From: Methanobrevibacter sp.
GTDB lineage: Archaea > Methanobacteriota > Methanobacteria > Methanobacteriales > Methanobacteriaceae
NCBI GenBank assembly: GCA_017434525.1
Contig: JAFRFD010000080.1
Span: forward strand, 1-57,176
Direction of reading: 5' to 3'
DNA: 57,176 nucleotides
The notes beneath the pieces are model-generated. The model searched no databases and was not told the DNA's origin. It was given only the letters and a program-made list of their open reading frames with translations. This document shows positions 1-9,214 of the stretch, piece after piece (position 1 is the first letter of the stretch; every line of letters begins with the position of its first letter). The position numbers and the translations under genes were made by a program.

Positions 1-49
1 GACCTTCCGGTTATGAGCCGGACGCTCTACCTGGCTAAGCTATGGGCCC
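1..49 (-). tRNA. tRNA-Met (CAT), truncated by window edge
   Basis: Read on the minus strand, the 5' acceptor strand, D arm and anticodon arm of a tRNA are present, with a CAT anticodon in a GGCTCATAACC loop context. The window starts before the T arm and 3' acceptor strand. It has G1 rather than A1, so it is probably an elongator tRNA-Met or a tRNA-Ile2 precursor; the initiator tRNA is the copy at 46879-46953. It lies directly downstream of tRNA-Asn and is probably cotranscribed with it. Confidence 0.85.
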
Positions 50-54
50 AAAAG

Positions 55-127
<73 letters not shown>

Positions 128-216
128 ATGAGACACCCATCCAACTCAACCAAATAAAACCCACGTTTAAACATCAAAAGACTTTAAACAGTAATAATAG
201 TTATTGCTTTAGATAG

Positions 217-224
217 TATATAAA
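217..224 (-). promoter_or_regulatory. Box A (TATA) promoter of the tRNA-Asn/tRNA-Met unit
   Basis: On the minus strand the sequence reads TTTATATA, the archaeal box A consensus. Its surroundings, GATTTATATAyTATCTAAA, are almost the same as those upstream of the initiator tRNA/rnpB unit (47003-47010), which suggests a shared stable-RNA promoter type. Confidence 0.6.
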
Positions 225-292
225 TCTTTTGGTTTTTTGCATATTTATCCGAAAAAATAAATAATTGCTATAATTTAAATTATAGGAACTAA

Positions 293-300
293 TATATAAA
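293..300 (+). promoter_or_regulatory. Box A promoter of the radical SAM gene
   Basis: TATATAAA centred about 27 nt before the ATG at 324. Archaeal transcription starts about 25 nt after the centre of box A, which would put the start at the ATG itself, a leaderless mRNA. Confidence 0.5.
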
Positions 301-323
301 CTTTAAGAAACTTATATAGAAAT

Positions 324-1304
324 ATGGATTCTAACATATTTGAACTAATAAAAAAAGCTAATGAAACCACTTTAAAAAATCATGGCGACTTAATTACCCT
401 CGAAAGAGCCGTGTTTTTATCATGGTGGTGCGATAAGGGAGACTGTGCATTTTGTTACATGTCTACCCAAAAAGAAAAAATTAAAGATCCTAAAAAAGCT
501 AGACGAAATATAAACAACATTTATGCAGAAGCAGAGATGTGTAAACGCCTTGACTGGAATATTGAATTTTTATCTGGAGGATACGAATCTTTTTCAACTC
601 AAGAAATAAAGGAAATAGCCACCACCATAAAAGACATTACTGGAAACGGAGTTTGGTTAAATACCGGCATAACAGATGAGTTAAGTGAATACGGATCCGA
701 AATCAAAGGAATTACTGGGGCCGTTGAAGTTGCAAATCCTGAAATCCATCAAAAAGTTTGCCCTTCTAAAAAATTAGAAGACATTAGTAATATGTTAGAT
801 GTTGCAGGAGATTTGGGATTTAAAAAAGCTATAACAATAATATTGGGCCTTGGTGAAACATTGGACGATGTCAATTATATAATCGATTACATTAAAGACC
901 ATAAAATTGATAGGGTAATATTCTACTCCCTAAATCCACATAAAGAAACAATTTATGCAAATTCCTCCCAGCCAGCATCCCTTTACTATGCCCAAGTCGT
1001 AGCCCAAGTGAGATTAGCATTTCCAGATATTGAAATAATTTGCGGAACCTGGATTGATAATTTAGCAAATATTGGAATATTAATTCTAAGTGGAGCGAAT
1101 GGAATTACAAAATTCCCTCTTTTCAAAATGTTTGGAACCAAATATGGTAAACGAGTTGAAGAAGAAGTTAAATGGGCAGGCCGTAATTTAAAAGGAACAT
1201 TTACCGATAAAAATATGCTGGGCCCACAAAAAAGTGAAGTTTCACCAGAGCTTGATAAATTTATTAAAAGATACGTTAAAGAATCTTTAAAAAACAAATA
1301 TTGA
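324..1304 (+). CDS. Radical SAM protein, biotin synthase/HmdB-like fold
   Basis: A 326-residue protein with an N-terminal cysteine cluster, Cys36-x4-Cys41-x2-Cys44 followed by Tyr45, that should hold a [4Fe-4S] cluster and bind S-adenosylmethionine. Further on are a Gly-Gly motif (LSGGYES) and a TIM-barrel-like pattern (ILGLGET around residue 170) typical of BioB/HmdB-like radical SAM enzymes. The Cys spacing is CX4CX2C rather than the classical CX3CX2C. The substrate cannot be read from the sequence. A TATATAAA box at 293-300 lies about 25 nt before the ATG, so the message is probably leaderless; there is no Shine-Dalgarno sequence. It is monocistronic between the tRNA pair and gatB. Confidence 0.8.
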   Translation: MDSNIFELIKKANETTLKNHGDLITLERAVFLSWWCDKGDCAFCYMSTQKEKIKDPKKARRNINNIYAEAEMCKRLDWNIEFLSGGYESFSTQEIKEIATTIKDITGNGVWLNTGITDELSEYGSEIKGITGAVEVANPEIHQKVCPSKKLEDISNMLDVAGDLGFKKAITIILGLGETLDDVNYIIDYIKDHKIDRVIFYSLNPHKETIYANSSQPASLYYAQVVAQVRLAFPDIEIICGTWIDNLANIGILILSGANGITKFPLFKMFGTKYGKRVEEEVKWAGRNLKGTFTDKNMLGPQKSEVSPELDKFIKRYVKESLKNKY

Positions 1305-1416
1305 TTTTTTCACAAAAAACACCACATTTTCAAAAATCTTTATAAATCCAATAAAACAGATATTATTATAATATAAAAATTACCTAATTGGAGGAATTAT
1401 TATTAGTGATGTCGAC

Positions 1417-2763
1417 ATGATGTGTGGACTTGAAATCCACGTACAACTAGAAACAAAATCAAAATTATTCTGTGACTGTCCAACAAATTATCAGGACGCA
1501 CCCGCAAATTCAAACATTTGCCCAGTTTGTTTAAATCAACCAGGTGCAAAACCACATCCAACCAACCAGCAAGCATTGGAAAATGCTTTGATGATTGCTT
1601 TAATGCTTAACTGTGAGATTGACCAAGGTGTTACTTACTTTATGAGAAAACATTATGATTATCCTGATTTACCATCAGGTTATCAAAGAACTTCCGTTCC
1701 TATTGGAATTAAGGGAGAATTAAATGGAATTAGAATCAGAGAAATACACGTTGAAGAAGACCCTGGTCAATACAAACCAAACCAAGGTATTGTTAACTTC
1801 AATCGTTCTGGAATTCCACTAGTAGAAATCGTTACAGAACCAGATATCAAATCTCCTAAAGAAGCAAGAACCTTTTTAAAAGAGTTAATTCGTGTTTTAC
1901 AATATAGTGGTGCAGCACGTGGTGAAGGTACAATGAGAGCAGACGTAAATATTTCCATTAACGGTGGAAACAGAGTAGAAATGAAAAACATCAACTCCAT
2001 TACAAATGCATATAAAGCATTGAAATATGAACTCTTCAGACAATCAAAATTGGTGGAAAGAGGAGGAACCGTTGTACAAGAAACCCGTGCATTTAAAGGC
2101 GGGTCAACAAAACCAATGAGATTGAAAGAAGATGCTGATGATTATAGATTCATAACCGATCCTGATTTACCTCCAATGCAAATTGCGGACGAAACAATTG
2201 AAAAAGTCTTAAATGTAATGCCAGAAGCGCCACACAATAAAGTGAAAAGATTTGTTGAAGATTACGGACTTGATGATGAAACTGCCAAAGTATTAACTTC
2301 AGAAATTGATTTGGCAGTGGCTTATGAAGAAGTTGTTAAAGAAGTTGATGCAAAATATGCGGCAAAATGGATGAGGGATGAACTCAAAAGAGTTTTAACA
2401 TATAACAAATTAGATTATGCGGACAGCGGAATACTCCCATCTAGCATTATTGAATTATTAAATATGTTACAATCCAAAGAAATTACAGTCAAAGCAGGGC
2501 AAAGAATTGTTGAACAAATGCCTAATAATGAAAAAACACCAAAGGCTATTGCAGAAGAATTAGGATTACTTGGTGTTGTAAAAGATGATGAAGTAAAATC
2601 TGCTGTAAAACAAGCAATCGAAGAAAATCCTAAAGCCGTTGAAGATTACTTATCCGGTCAAAAAGCATCACTTAATTTCTTAGTTGGACAAGTCATGAGA
2701 ATAACCCGTGGAAAAGCAGATCCTGGCGAAACTGTAAAACTTTTAAAAGAAAGTATTGAATAG
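1417..2763 (+). CDS. gatB: Aspartyl/glutamyl-tRNA amidotransferase subunit B
   Basis: GatB is the tRNA-binding kinase subunit of the GatCAB amidotransferase, which converts Asp-tRNA(Asn) (or Glu-tRNA(Gln)) to the amidated form in the cytoplasm. The N-terminal signature MMCGLEIHVQL, the zinc-site cysteines in the FCDCPT and NICPVC segments, and the segment around HVEEDPGQY are all GatB hallmarks; the helical and YqeY-like tail domains follow. The length of 448 aa is normal for GatB. Two adjacent ATGs open the frame, but the only good Shine-Dalgarno (GGAGGA, 1390-1395) lies 21 nt upstream, so the true start may be a non-AUG codon near 1402 (see findings). gatA and gatC are not in the window. 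The CBS-ParB gene follows after 8 nt. Confidence 0.95.
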   Translation: MMCGLEIHVQLETKSKLFCDCPTNYQDAPANSNICPVCLNQPGAKPHPTNQQALENALMIALMLNCEIDQGVTYFMRKHYDYPDLPSGYQRTSVPIGIKGELNGIRIREIHVEEDPGQYKPNQGIVNFNRSGIPLVEIVTEPDIKSPKEARTFLKELIRVLQYSGAARGEGTMRADVNISINGGNRVEMKNINSITNAYKALKYELFRQSKLVERGGTVVQETRAFKGGSTKPMRLKEDADDYRFITDPDLPPMQIADETIEKVLNVMPEAPHNKVKRFVEDYGLDDETAKVLTSEIDLAVAYEEVVKEVDAKYAAKWMRDELKRVLTYNKLDYADSGILPSSIIELLNMLQSKEITVKAGQRIVEQMPNNEKTPKAIAEELGLLGVVKDDEVKSAVKQAIEENPKAVEDYLSGQKASLNFLVGQVMRITRGKADPGETVKLLKESIE

Positions 2764-2771
2764 GAGATATT

Positions 2772-3578
2772 ATGGGAAGACACAAATCTTTTGTTAAAGA
2801 TTACATGACAAAAAATGTTATTAGCGTTTCTCCAGACACTAAAACTAAAGAAGTTATTAATTTAATGAGAGAAAGTCACCACAACAGTTATCCAGTAGTT
2901 AAAGATGGTAAATTAGTTGGAATGGTAACTGCATTTGATATTATAGCTAAGGAACACTGCGACCTTGTTGAAGGCATAATGACCAAGAAATTAGTTGTAG
3001 CCAACCAAGATTTATCCATTAACGATGCATCACGAGTCATGTTTAGAAGAGGAATTTCCAGAATGCCTGTTGTTGATGAAAAGGGCAGATTGGTTGGAAT
3101 TATCACAAATACAGATATGGTAAGATCCCATATTGAAAGATCAACACCAAATAAGGTTGAATACTTTAAAAGAACCTTAGAGCAATTATATGGAATTCAT
3201 ACAACATTAAGACACTTGGACGTGGAAACAGATAAATTAAGACCTACACAGGATAGGGTTTATGCTGATGAACTTGAAGGCAGAGCATATGAATTAGAAA
3301 AAGGATTGGCCGAGCCCGCTATTGTAGTAAAAACTGGAGACAGATGGATTCTAGTTGACGGACATCACAGAGCAGTAGCTTCAGCTCAAAGAGGTTATAA
3401 AACAGTCGACTCATATGTTATTGACTTAGGTAAAGATATCAAATTAGGAATGGAAAAAACTGCAGATAAAGCAGGAATAAGAACATTTGACGATATTGAA
3501 ATCATTGATGATGATAAGCATCCATTAATCGCACTTACAGAAAGCATGCAAGATCAAGAATCAAAAGGTGATGATTAA
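2772..3578 (+). CDS. Two-CBS-domain protein fused to a ParB/Srx-like domain
   Basis: 268 residues. Residues about 7-125 hold two CBS motifs in tandem (the first begins KDYMTKNVISV, the second begins EGIMTKKLVV), the usual adenine-nucleotide-sensing Bateman module. After a helical linker, the C-terminal half has the motif DGHHRAVA (around residues 197-204), the signature of the ParB/sulfiredoxin fold, which in archaea is also used by the free serine kinase SerK. A nucleotide-regulated kinase or CTPase is therefore possible, but the substrate is unknown. The stop codon directly abuts the hisE ATG (TAA-ATG), which indicates translational coupling. Confidence 0.8.
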   Translation: MGRHKSFVKDYMTKNVISVSPDTKTKEVINLMRESHHNSYPVVKDGKLVGMVTAFDIIAKEHCDLVEGIMTKKLVVANQDLSINDASRVMFRRGISRMPVVDEKGRLVGIITNTDMVRSHIERSTPNKVEYFKRTLEQLYGIHTTLRHLDVETDKLRPTQDRVYADELEGRAYELEKGLAEPAIVVKTGDRWILVDGHHRAVASAQRGYKTVDSYVIDLGKDIKLGMEKTADKAGIRTFDDIEIIDDDKHPLIALTESMQDQESKGDD

Positions 3579-3869
3579 ATGTCCAATGATAAAATCATAA
3601 GAGAAGTATATGAAGTCTTAGAATCAAGACGTGACAACCCTATTGACTCATACACTTCAAACATGATGAAAGATAGTGATAAAAAAGCAGAAGATAAGAT
3701 TCTTGAAAAAATCGCTGAAGAAGCAGGTGAAGTACTGCTTGCAGCAAAAAATGATGAGAACCTCGTATATGAATCTGTGGATTTGATTTTCCATACACTG
3801 CTCATTTTAGCATATAAAGGAATAGAAATCGATGAAATATTCGAGGAATTCGAAAGAAGAAGGAAATAA
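3579..3869 (+). CDS. hisE: Phosphoribosyl-ATP pyrophosphatase
   Basis: HisE hydrolyses phosphoribosyl-ATP to phosphoribosyl-AMP, the second step of histidine synthesis. The 96-residue all-alpha protein has the MazG-like metal-binding pattern [16 protein letters not shown] followed by [13 protein letters not shown], in which the Glu and Asp residues coordinate Mg2+. The length is typical of a free-standing HisE. It starts immediately after the stop codon of the CBS-ParB gene, so it is translated as part of the gatB-CBS-hisE operon. Confidence 0.93.
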   Translation: MSNDKIIREVYEVLESRRDNPIDSYTSNMMKDSDKKAEDKILEKIAEEAGEVLLAAKNDENLVYESVDLIFHTLLILAYKGIEIDEIFEEFERRRK

Positions 3870-3926
3870 ACTTTATAACTAAAATTATACAAAAAGTTAA
3901 TAGAATAAAAATATTAGTGGTTAAAC

Positions 3927-4691
3927 ATGTTCGACACTTATGCAGAAAAGAAATTTTTATTAAAACAACTGGTTAAAAAGAATTTAACCTCAAAATACAA
4001 AGATTCCGTGCTTGGTATTTTGTGGAGTTTTTTCAATCCTCTTTTAATCATGATTGTTTTTACTGCAATATTTTCCATGTTATTTGGAAGAAACATTGAT
4101 AATTATCCTGTATACTTTTTATCTGGGAGATTATTATATGATTTCTTTAGTGCTGGTTCAAAAGGAGCTATGAATTCCATTAAACGTAATTCAGGAATCT
4201 TAAAAAAGATTTATGTGCCAAAATATATGTTTGCAGTCAGTGCAGTATGCTATGAATTTATCAATTTCCTAATCTCATTTGTAATATTATTTGGAGTTAT
4301 GATATTTACCGGTGCTCAATTCCACCCTACACTATTATTATCCATAATACCAATCCTATTTTTATTTATATTAGTATTTGGCTTAGGATTAATATTATCT
4401 GTGTGCAATACTTACTTTTCAGATATCGGATACCTTTACAATGTTTTCACACTCATATTAATGTATGCGTCAGCATTGTTTTATCCAATTGAAGTTGTGC
4501 CTGCAAGGGTTCAAATATTATTCACATTAAATCCAGTATATGCTGCAATATCTTCATTTAGACAATGCGTTTATGGAGTAATGCCTGATGCATTATCATT
4601 AGCTTATTTGGCTGTCTTTTCAATCACAGTACTGCTCATTGGAATTATATTATTTAGAATGTACGATAAGAAACTATCATTAGAATTATAA
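3927..4691 (+). CDS. ABC-2 type polysaccharide/teichoic-acid exporter permease (TagG/Wzm-like)
   Basis: 254 residues with six predicted membrane spans; the segment LGILWSFFNPLLIMIVFTAIFSMLFG near the N-terminus is the classical start of ABC-2 permeases of the TagG/RfbA/Wzm family. Together with the ATPase 14 nt downstream it should form an exporter for a lipid-linked cell-surface polymer. The neighbourhood (ATPase, CDP-glycerol transferase-like enzyme) points to a glycerol-phosphate or similar phosphopolymer, although the substrate in an archaeon is not established. Confidence 0.88.
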   Translation: MFDTYAEKKFLLKQLVKKNLTSKYKDSVLGILWSFFNPLLIMIVFTAIFSMLFGRNIDNYPVYFLSGRLLYDFFSAGSKGAMNSIKRNSGILKKIYVPKYMFAVSAVCYEFINFLISFVILFGVMIFTGAQFHPTLLLSIIPILFLFILVFGLGLILSVCNTYFSDIGYLYNVFTLILMYASALFYPIEVVPARVQILFTLNPVYAAISSFRQCVYGVMPDALSLAYLAVFSITVLLIGIILFRMYDKKLSLEL

Positions 4692-4705
4692 TTAAGGGTT
4701 TTATT

Positions 4706-5683
4706 ATGAATTTATTTAAAAGGAAAAAAAATTCACCAACAAAAAATAACAATCATTTGGTTGATGAAACCGGCAGAGAAGTGGCCATCAGTGTAGAGCA
4801 TCTAACCATGGAATTTAAAGTTTCAAAAGATAAGATCGATACTTTAAAGGAATATGTTATAAGAACCCTTAAGAGAAATAAAGTCGCCCATAAAAAAATA
4901 AGAATTTTAGATGATTTGTCATTTAAGGTTTATAAAGGTGAAAGATTGGGAGTATTAGGATTTAACGGGGCCGGAAAAAGTACTTTATTGAAAATCATTT
5001 CAGGAATTTATGAACCAACTGAAGGAGAAATAAAAATTAATGGTAAAATTGCGCCATTACTTGCATTATCTGCAGGTTTCGACAAGAATTATACAGGAAA
5101 GAATAATATCTACCTTAATGGTGCTTTTTTAAGCATGACTGAAGATTATATTGATGAACACTACGATGAAATCGTGGAATTTTCCGAACTTGGAGAATTC
5201 ATTAACTATCCCGTTAAAAACTATTCATCAGGTATGAAATCAAAGTTAGGTTTTTCCGTCGCTACTCTCATCAAACCGGATATACTCATTATTGATGAAA
5301 TCTTATCTGTAGGAGACATTAAATTTAAGAAAAAAAGTAGTAAAAAGATTAAATCAATGATGGAAGAAGGAGTGACTGTGCTATTAGTTTCACATTCATT
5401 AAAACAGGTTAAAGAGATTTGTGATAGATGCATTTGGATTGAAAATGGAAAATTGTTAATGGAAGGCGAAACTAAGGAAGTTGTTAAAGCCTATAAAAAA
5501 CACGCTAAGCAAAATGACGATAAAAAATCTAAAAAGAAGAAAAAATCTGATGACAAAAAGAAATCTAAAGACAAATCTGATGATAAAAAAAAGTCAGAAG
5601 ATAAAAACTCTGAAGACAAGAAATCAGATGATAAAAAAAAGTCAGAAGATAAAAACTCTGATGATAAAAAGAAAAATGATTAA
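4706..5683 (+). CDS. ABC transporter ATPase (TagH/Wzt-like) with a repetitive charged tail
   Basis: Walker A GFNGAGKST, the signature region NYSSGMKSKLGFSVA and Walker B DILIIDEILSVGD are all present, so the nucleotide-binding domain is complete (residues about 20-265). It pairs with the permease just upstream. The last ~60 residues, after the usual end of the fold, are an almost pure Lys/Asp/Ser/Glu low-complexity tail made of repeated DDKKKSEDKNS units, encoded by slippage-prone A-rich repeats. Wzt proteins can carry C-terminal substrate-binding domains, but this tail has no fold I recognise. The next gene starts 29 nt downstream. Confidence 0.9.
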   Translation: MNLFKRKKNSPTKNNNHLVDETGREVAISVEHLTMEFKVSKDKIDTLKEYVIRTLKRNKVAHKKIRILDDLSFKVYKGERLGVLGFNGAGKSTLLKIISGIYEPTEGEIKINGKIAPLLALSAGFDKNYTGKNNIYLNGAFLSMTEDYIDEHYDEIVEFSELGEFINYPVKNYSSGMKSKLGFSVATLIKPDILIIDEILSVGDIKFKKKSSKKIKSMMEEGVTVLLVSHSLKQVKEICDRCIWIENGKLLMEGETKEVVKAYKKHAKQNDDKKSKKKKKSDDKKKSKDKSDDKKKSEDKNSEDKKSDDKKKSEDKNSDDKKKND

Positions 5684-5712
5684 TTTAGTGATAAATACTT
5701 GTGGGTTATAAA

Positions 5713-6228
5713 ATGGATAAAAGATGGATAATAATTTTCATAATATTAATTGCAGGTGTCAGTACATTATATTTGATTGCTAATGAATCTATTGAAATAG
5801 GTAAAGCAATTACTACAATTGACAACGTGATTATTACTTTACCAGACAATTTTAAAATTACTGATCAAGACAAAACCTCTGTTGAAATGACCAATAGAAA
5901 TTCTAATGAAAAACTGTCTATAGAGTTAATTAAAGAAAAAAATAAAGCAGAGGAATTAATGGAGAATAAATTGCAAGAATTGAAATCAGAAAATGTGATA
6001 AACATTGAAGATTCCACTAAAAACATATCCAATATCACGGTTTACTCAATTAACTATCAAGACATGAACTCAGATACACCCGTTAATTGTACTGTAAATT
6101 ACATCAATAAATTGAATAAAACATTTGTCATTACTACATCCCATTATGAGGACAATGATGCCCAATTAAATGATTTAACACAAATAATAGAAACCTTAAG
6201 ACTTGATTTTAAAGTAAAAGACAAATGA
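5713..6228 (+). CDS. Small membrane-anchored extracellular protein, function unknown
   Basis: An N-terminal hydrophobic segment (WIIIFIILIAGVSTLYLIA) anchors or secretes a ~145-residue hydrophilic domain (ITLPDNFKITDQDKTSVEMTN...). The pattern resembles small methanobacterial proteins in which an N-terminal anchor precedes a compact beta-rich domain. I chose the ATG at 5713 over the GTG at 5701 because GTGGG at 5701-5705 sits at Shine-Dalgarno distance from it. It lies between the exporter ATPase and the CDP-glycerol transferase-like gene in the same direction, so a role in the surface-polymer system is likely but unproven. Confidence 0.65.
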   Translation: MDKRWIIIFIILIAGVSTLYLIANESIEIGKAITTIDNVIITLPDNFKITDQDKTSVEMTNRNSNEKLSIELIKEKNKAEELMENKLQELKSENVINIEDSTKNISNITVYSINYQDMNSDTPVNCTVNYINKLNKTFVITTSHYEDNDAQLNDLTQIIETLRLDFKVKDK

Positions 6229-6238
6229 TGGTGATTCT

Positions 6239-7846
6239 ATGGATGATTCTTCTGAAAATATCAATATTAAAGAATTATCTAATACAATTTTCATTGACAT
6301 CTATGAAATTATAAACAATGAATTGTACATATTGGGAAATATAAAAACCGAAAACATTAATGAAAATGTTAAAGTTAAAATAAACAATGATGAAATTAAA
6401 GTTAATAAACTATATTTCCCTCAAAAAGATTATCTGAATAAAGATAACATTTTTTACCATTCATTTGAATTCAAATTTCCCATATCTGAAAACAAAACAT
6501 ATACTATTGAGTTTGAAGGCGAAACCTCCAAAAAATTAAATATTGACTTTACAAAACATTGCAATTTTTCGAAAATTGGAGGATATTCCAAAACTAAAAA
6601 ATTCATTAGTGTCCTTGAAAACAATACTATCAAAATTCAAAGGAAAACAACCGCCAACTGGATTAAACAAGAAGCAAAAGCCATCTTAAATATTTTAAAG
6701 AAAGCCAATAAACAAACAGTGGTTGTGGTTCCATTTAGAATAGCTTATCTGTTGGGATATCCGTTTTTAAAAAATAAAAAAATTTGGTTTTATATGGATC
6801 GGCCAAAAATCGCCGATGATAATGGAATGCATTTATTTAAATACTCCGTTGAAAGGGATCCTGAAATCAAGAAATATTTTATTATAAGTAAAGACAGTCC
6901 GGATTATCTGGAAATGAAAAAGATTGGTGAAGTTCTGCCATTTCAATCATTAAAACATAGGTATTTGTCATTATTTGTAGAAAATATTGTCACATCCCAT
7001 CCTGAAAATCCAGTCATTTATCCGTTTTGGAACAGTTTTCCGTATTATGCAGGTCTTTTAAAATCCCATACACAATTTTTACAACATGGCATAATTAAAG
7101 ATGATATTTCATATTGGGTAAATAAATCTGAAATGAATTTATCCTTATTTTTAACAAGCGCTACCAAAGAATATGAGTCACTTTTTGAAAATTATTACAA
7201 CTATGATGAAAATGTTGTTAAATTACTGGGCATGCCTAGATTTGATAATCTAAAAAATGAAAAAAATAAAAAACAGATATTAATAATGCCTTCTTGGAGA
7301 AAATATCTAAAAGATAAATCTGGTGATGAAATTATTCAAAGCAACTTCTATAAAATATTTAATTCATTACTAAACAATGAGAAACTAATCAAAATTGCTA
7401 AAGAAAATAATTATGAGATAATATTTAGACCCCATCCCCACATTTATGAATTTATTGACTTGTTTGACATTAATGACCATGTTAAAATTGAACCTCAAGA
7501 GACAAAATACCAAACTTTATTCAACAATAGCTCATTATTAATTACTGATTATTCCTCTGTTGCTTTCGATTTCTCATATCTTAAAAAACCAGTGATTTAT
7601 TACCAATACAGTAACGATTATCATTATGATGCTGAAAATGGATATTTCAATTATGAGAATATGGGTTTTGGAGAAGTTTGTAGAGAAGAAGAGGATTTAG
7701 TCCAACTGCTTATAGACTATATTGAAAACGATTGCAAGATGAAAGATAAATATACTGAAAGGGTGGATGATTTCTTCCTTTATACTGATAAAAATAATTG
7801 TAAAAGAGTATACGAAGCAATCAAAAACATTCCGGTTATAGATTAA
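6239..7846 (+). CDS. CDP-glycerol glycerophosphotransferase-like enzyme (TagB/TagF family)
   Basis: 535 residues. The N-terminal ~130 residues are a beta-rich domain without a clear match. The rest carries the TagB/TagF GT-B pattern: HTQFLQHGIIKDD, a conserved IFRPHPH motif and LLITDYSSVAFDFSYL near the C-terminus, which bind the nucleotide and phosphate of CDP-glycerol. Enzymes of this family polymerise or prime glycerol-phosphate or ribitol-phosphate chains in Gram-positive teichoic acids. Here the enzyme sits downstream of a TagGH-like exporter, suggesting a teichoic-acid-like or phosphoglycan surface polymer. Its 3' end overlaps the convergent acetyltransferase gene by 11 nt. Confidence 0.88.
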   Translation: MDDSSENINIKELSNTIFIDIYEIINNELYILGNIKTENINENVKVKINNDEIKVNKLYFPQKDYLNKDNIFYHSFEFKFPISENKTYTIEFEGETSKKLNIDFTKHCNFSKIGGYSKTKKFISVLENNTIKIQRKTTANWIKQEAKAILNILKKANKQTVVVVPFRIAYLLGYPFLKNKKIWFYMDRPKIADDNGMHLFKYSVERDPEIKKYFIISKDSPDYLEMKKIGEVLPFQSLKHRYLSLFVENIVTSHPENPVIYPFWNSFPYYAGLLKSHTQFLQHGIIKDDISYWVNKSEMNLSLFLTSATKEYESLFENYYNYDENVVKLLGMPRFDNLKNEKNKKQILIMPSWRKYLKDKSGDEIIQSNFYKIFNSLLNNEKLIKIAKENNYEIIFRPHPHIYEFIDLFDINDHVKIEPQETKYQTLFNNSSLLITDYSSVAFDFSYLKKPVIYYQYSNDYHYDAENGYFNYENMGFGEVCREEEDLVQLLIDYIENDCKMKDKYTERVDDFFLYTDKNNCKRVYEAIKNIPVID

Positions 7847-8396
7847 ACTCCATATTATGCATTCCTCTCTCAAAACTGGCAATTTTAACTCTTTTTTTAT
7901 TGAATTCTTTAAAGCCAATTGATTCATAAAGTTTTCTAGCACCCTTATTTCTAAAATCAGCATCAAGAATAACTCTATCATAATTTTTTGATTTTGCATA
8001 CCTGATTACATCGCACACGACTTTTCTTCCCAATCCTTTACCACGTTGAGATTCGTCTATGGCAACCTCTGCTAAATACAAATCGTTCTTTTCAATGTCA
8101 CACAAAACAAAATGGTCCAGTATATCAACTAAAAACAATTTTGGTGATTTTAAATGGAAATCATGTTCATCATCATGGAGATAAATGCTCACATAACCTA
8201 TAATATCATGATTATCATCCAAGATTACCTTAAAGTATTTATTCGATTTTTTTTTCAAAAGATGTTTTGAAATGGCATCGATTGCATGCTCATCTGATTT
8301 AAAAAACATGTCAAATGTTCTATAATCAACATCATAGACTAAACGGGCCACATGGCGAACATCATGAATTTCTGGATTAAATGTTTCATAAATCAA
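7836..8396 (-). CDS. GNAT-family N-acetyltransferase
   Basis: 186 residues with the acetyl-CoA pyrophosphate-binding motif RGKGLGRKV (motif A, after LAEVAIDES) and the C-terminal [15 protein letters not shown] pattern of GNAT enzymes. The acceptor is unknown. Translation seems to begin at a TTG that overlaps the larB stop codon (TTGA), so the gene is translationally coupled to larB and probably depends on the larB promoter. The nearby ATG at 8389 is in the wrong frame. Confidence 0.85.
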   Translation of the reverse strand: MIYETFNPEIHDVRHVARLVYDVDYRTFDMFFKSDEHAIDAISKHLLKKKSNKYFKVILDDNHDIIGYVSIYLHDDEHDFHLKSPKLFLVDILDHFVLCDIEKNDLYLAEVAIDESQRGKGLGRKVVCDVIRYAKSKNYDRVILDADFRNKGARKLYESIGFKEFNKKRVKIASFERGMHNMEFNL

Positions 8397-9160
8397 TCCA
8401 AAACCCCATTTACAATTGTCAATGCAAAAACACCCGCTCCAAAACCATTGTCAATATTTACAACAGCAATCCCAGGAGAGCAGGATTGAAGCATAGCATC
8501 AAGTGCAACTCTTCCACCTTCGCCAACACCATAACCTACAGATGTCGGAACTCCAATTACCGGAACATCAACAAGACCTGCAACAACTGAAGGAAGAGCC
8601 CCTTCCATACCTGCACAAACAATAAATGCCTTTACTCCCTCTTTGACCATATGTGCTATCTGTGGAAACAACCTATGAATTCCTGCAACACCTATATCAT
8701 AAGAGGTAATGGCTTCACATCCTCCTTCCTCAACAATGACACGTGCTTCTTCAGCTACATTAATATCGGAAGTTCCTGCAGTTATAATTCCAATTTTTGC
8801 AATTTTTTCCTTTTGTTTGACTTCTTTTCTGATAACAAGAATTTGCGCTCTTTTGTTATAATCAAAAATAAATGAATTCTCTCCCAAATCCCCTATAATT
8901 TTTTCATATCTCTGATTGGACAGTTTTGTTATAATCAAATCCTCATCATTGTTTTCAAGGTATTTTTTAATTATCACCAATAAATCCTCATAATCTTTGC
9001 TGGGTGAAAAAACCGCTTCTGGAAAACCTGTCCTTTCGTTGCGTTGAATATCAAATTTAGCAATGTTGTCAAATTCTAAAATCTTTTCTGATTTAAGAAG
9101 ATTTTCTGCTTCATTGATATCAATTTCCCCATTAACTACTTTTTCAAGAATCTCTTTCAT
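8393..9160 (-). CDS. larB: Nickel-pincer cofactor biosynthesis protein LarB (PurE-like)
   Basis: LarB carboxylates and hydrolyses nicotinic acid adenine dinucleotide, the first step toward the nickel-pincer nucleotide of lactate racemase and related enzymes. The C-terminal ~150 residues have the PurE-like core: [35 protein letters not shown] and [13 protein letters not shown]. The length of 255 aa fits LarB. No larC or larE is visible here. It is divergent from hypF, another nickel-enzyme maturation gene, with a symmetric TATA palindrome exactly midway between the two start codons. Confidence 0.92.
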   Translation of the reverse strand: MKEILEKVVNGEIDINEAENLLKSEKILEFDNIAKFDIQRNERTGFPEAVFSPSKDYEDLLVIIKKYLENNDEDLIITKLSNQRYEKIIGDLGENSFIFDYNKRAQILVIRKEVKQKEKIAKIGIITAGTSDINVAEEARVIVEEGGCEAITSYDIGVAGIHRLFPQIAHMVKEGVKAFIVCAGMEGALPSVVAGLVDVPVIGVPTSVGYGVGEGGRVALDAMLQSCSPGIAVVNIDNGFGAGVFALTIVNGVLD

Positions 9161-9178
9161 ATTATATAATATAAGATA

Positions 9179-9196
9179 AAATTTTATATAAAATTT
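9179..9196. promoter_or_regulatory. Symmetric bidirectional TATA palindrome between larB and hypF
   Basis: AAATTTTATATAAAATTT is a perfect 18-bp palindrome whose centre (9187.5) is 27.5 nt from both the larB ATG (9160) and the hypF ATG (9215). It contains the TTTATATA box A on both strands. At that distance both transcripts would be leaderless. Confidence 0.65.
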
Positions 9197-9214
9197 AACT
9201 TAAATAATATATTT

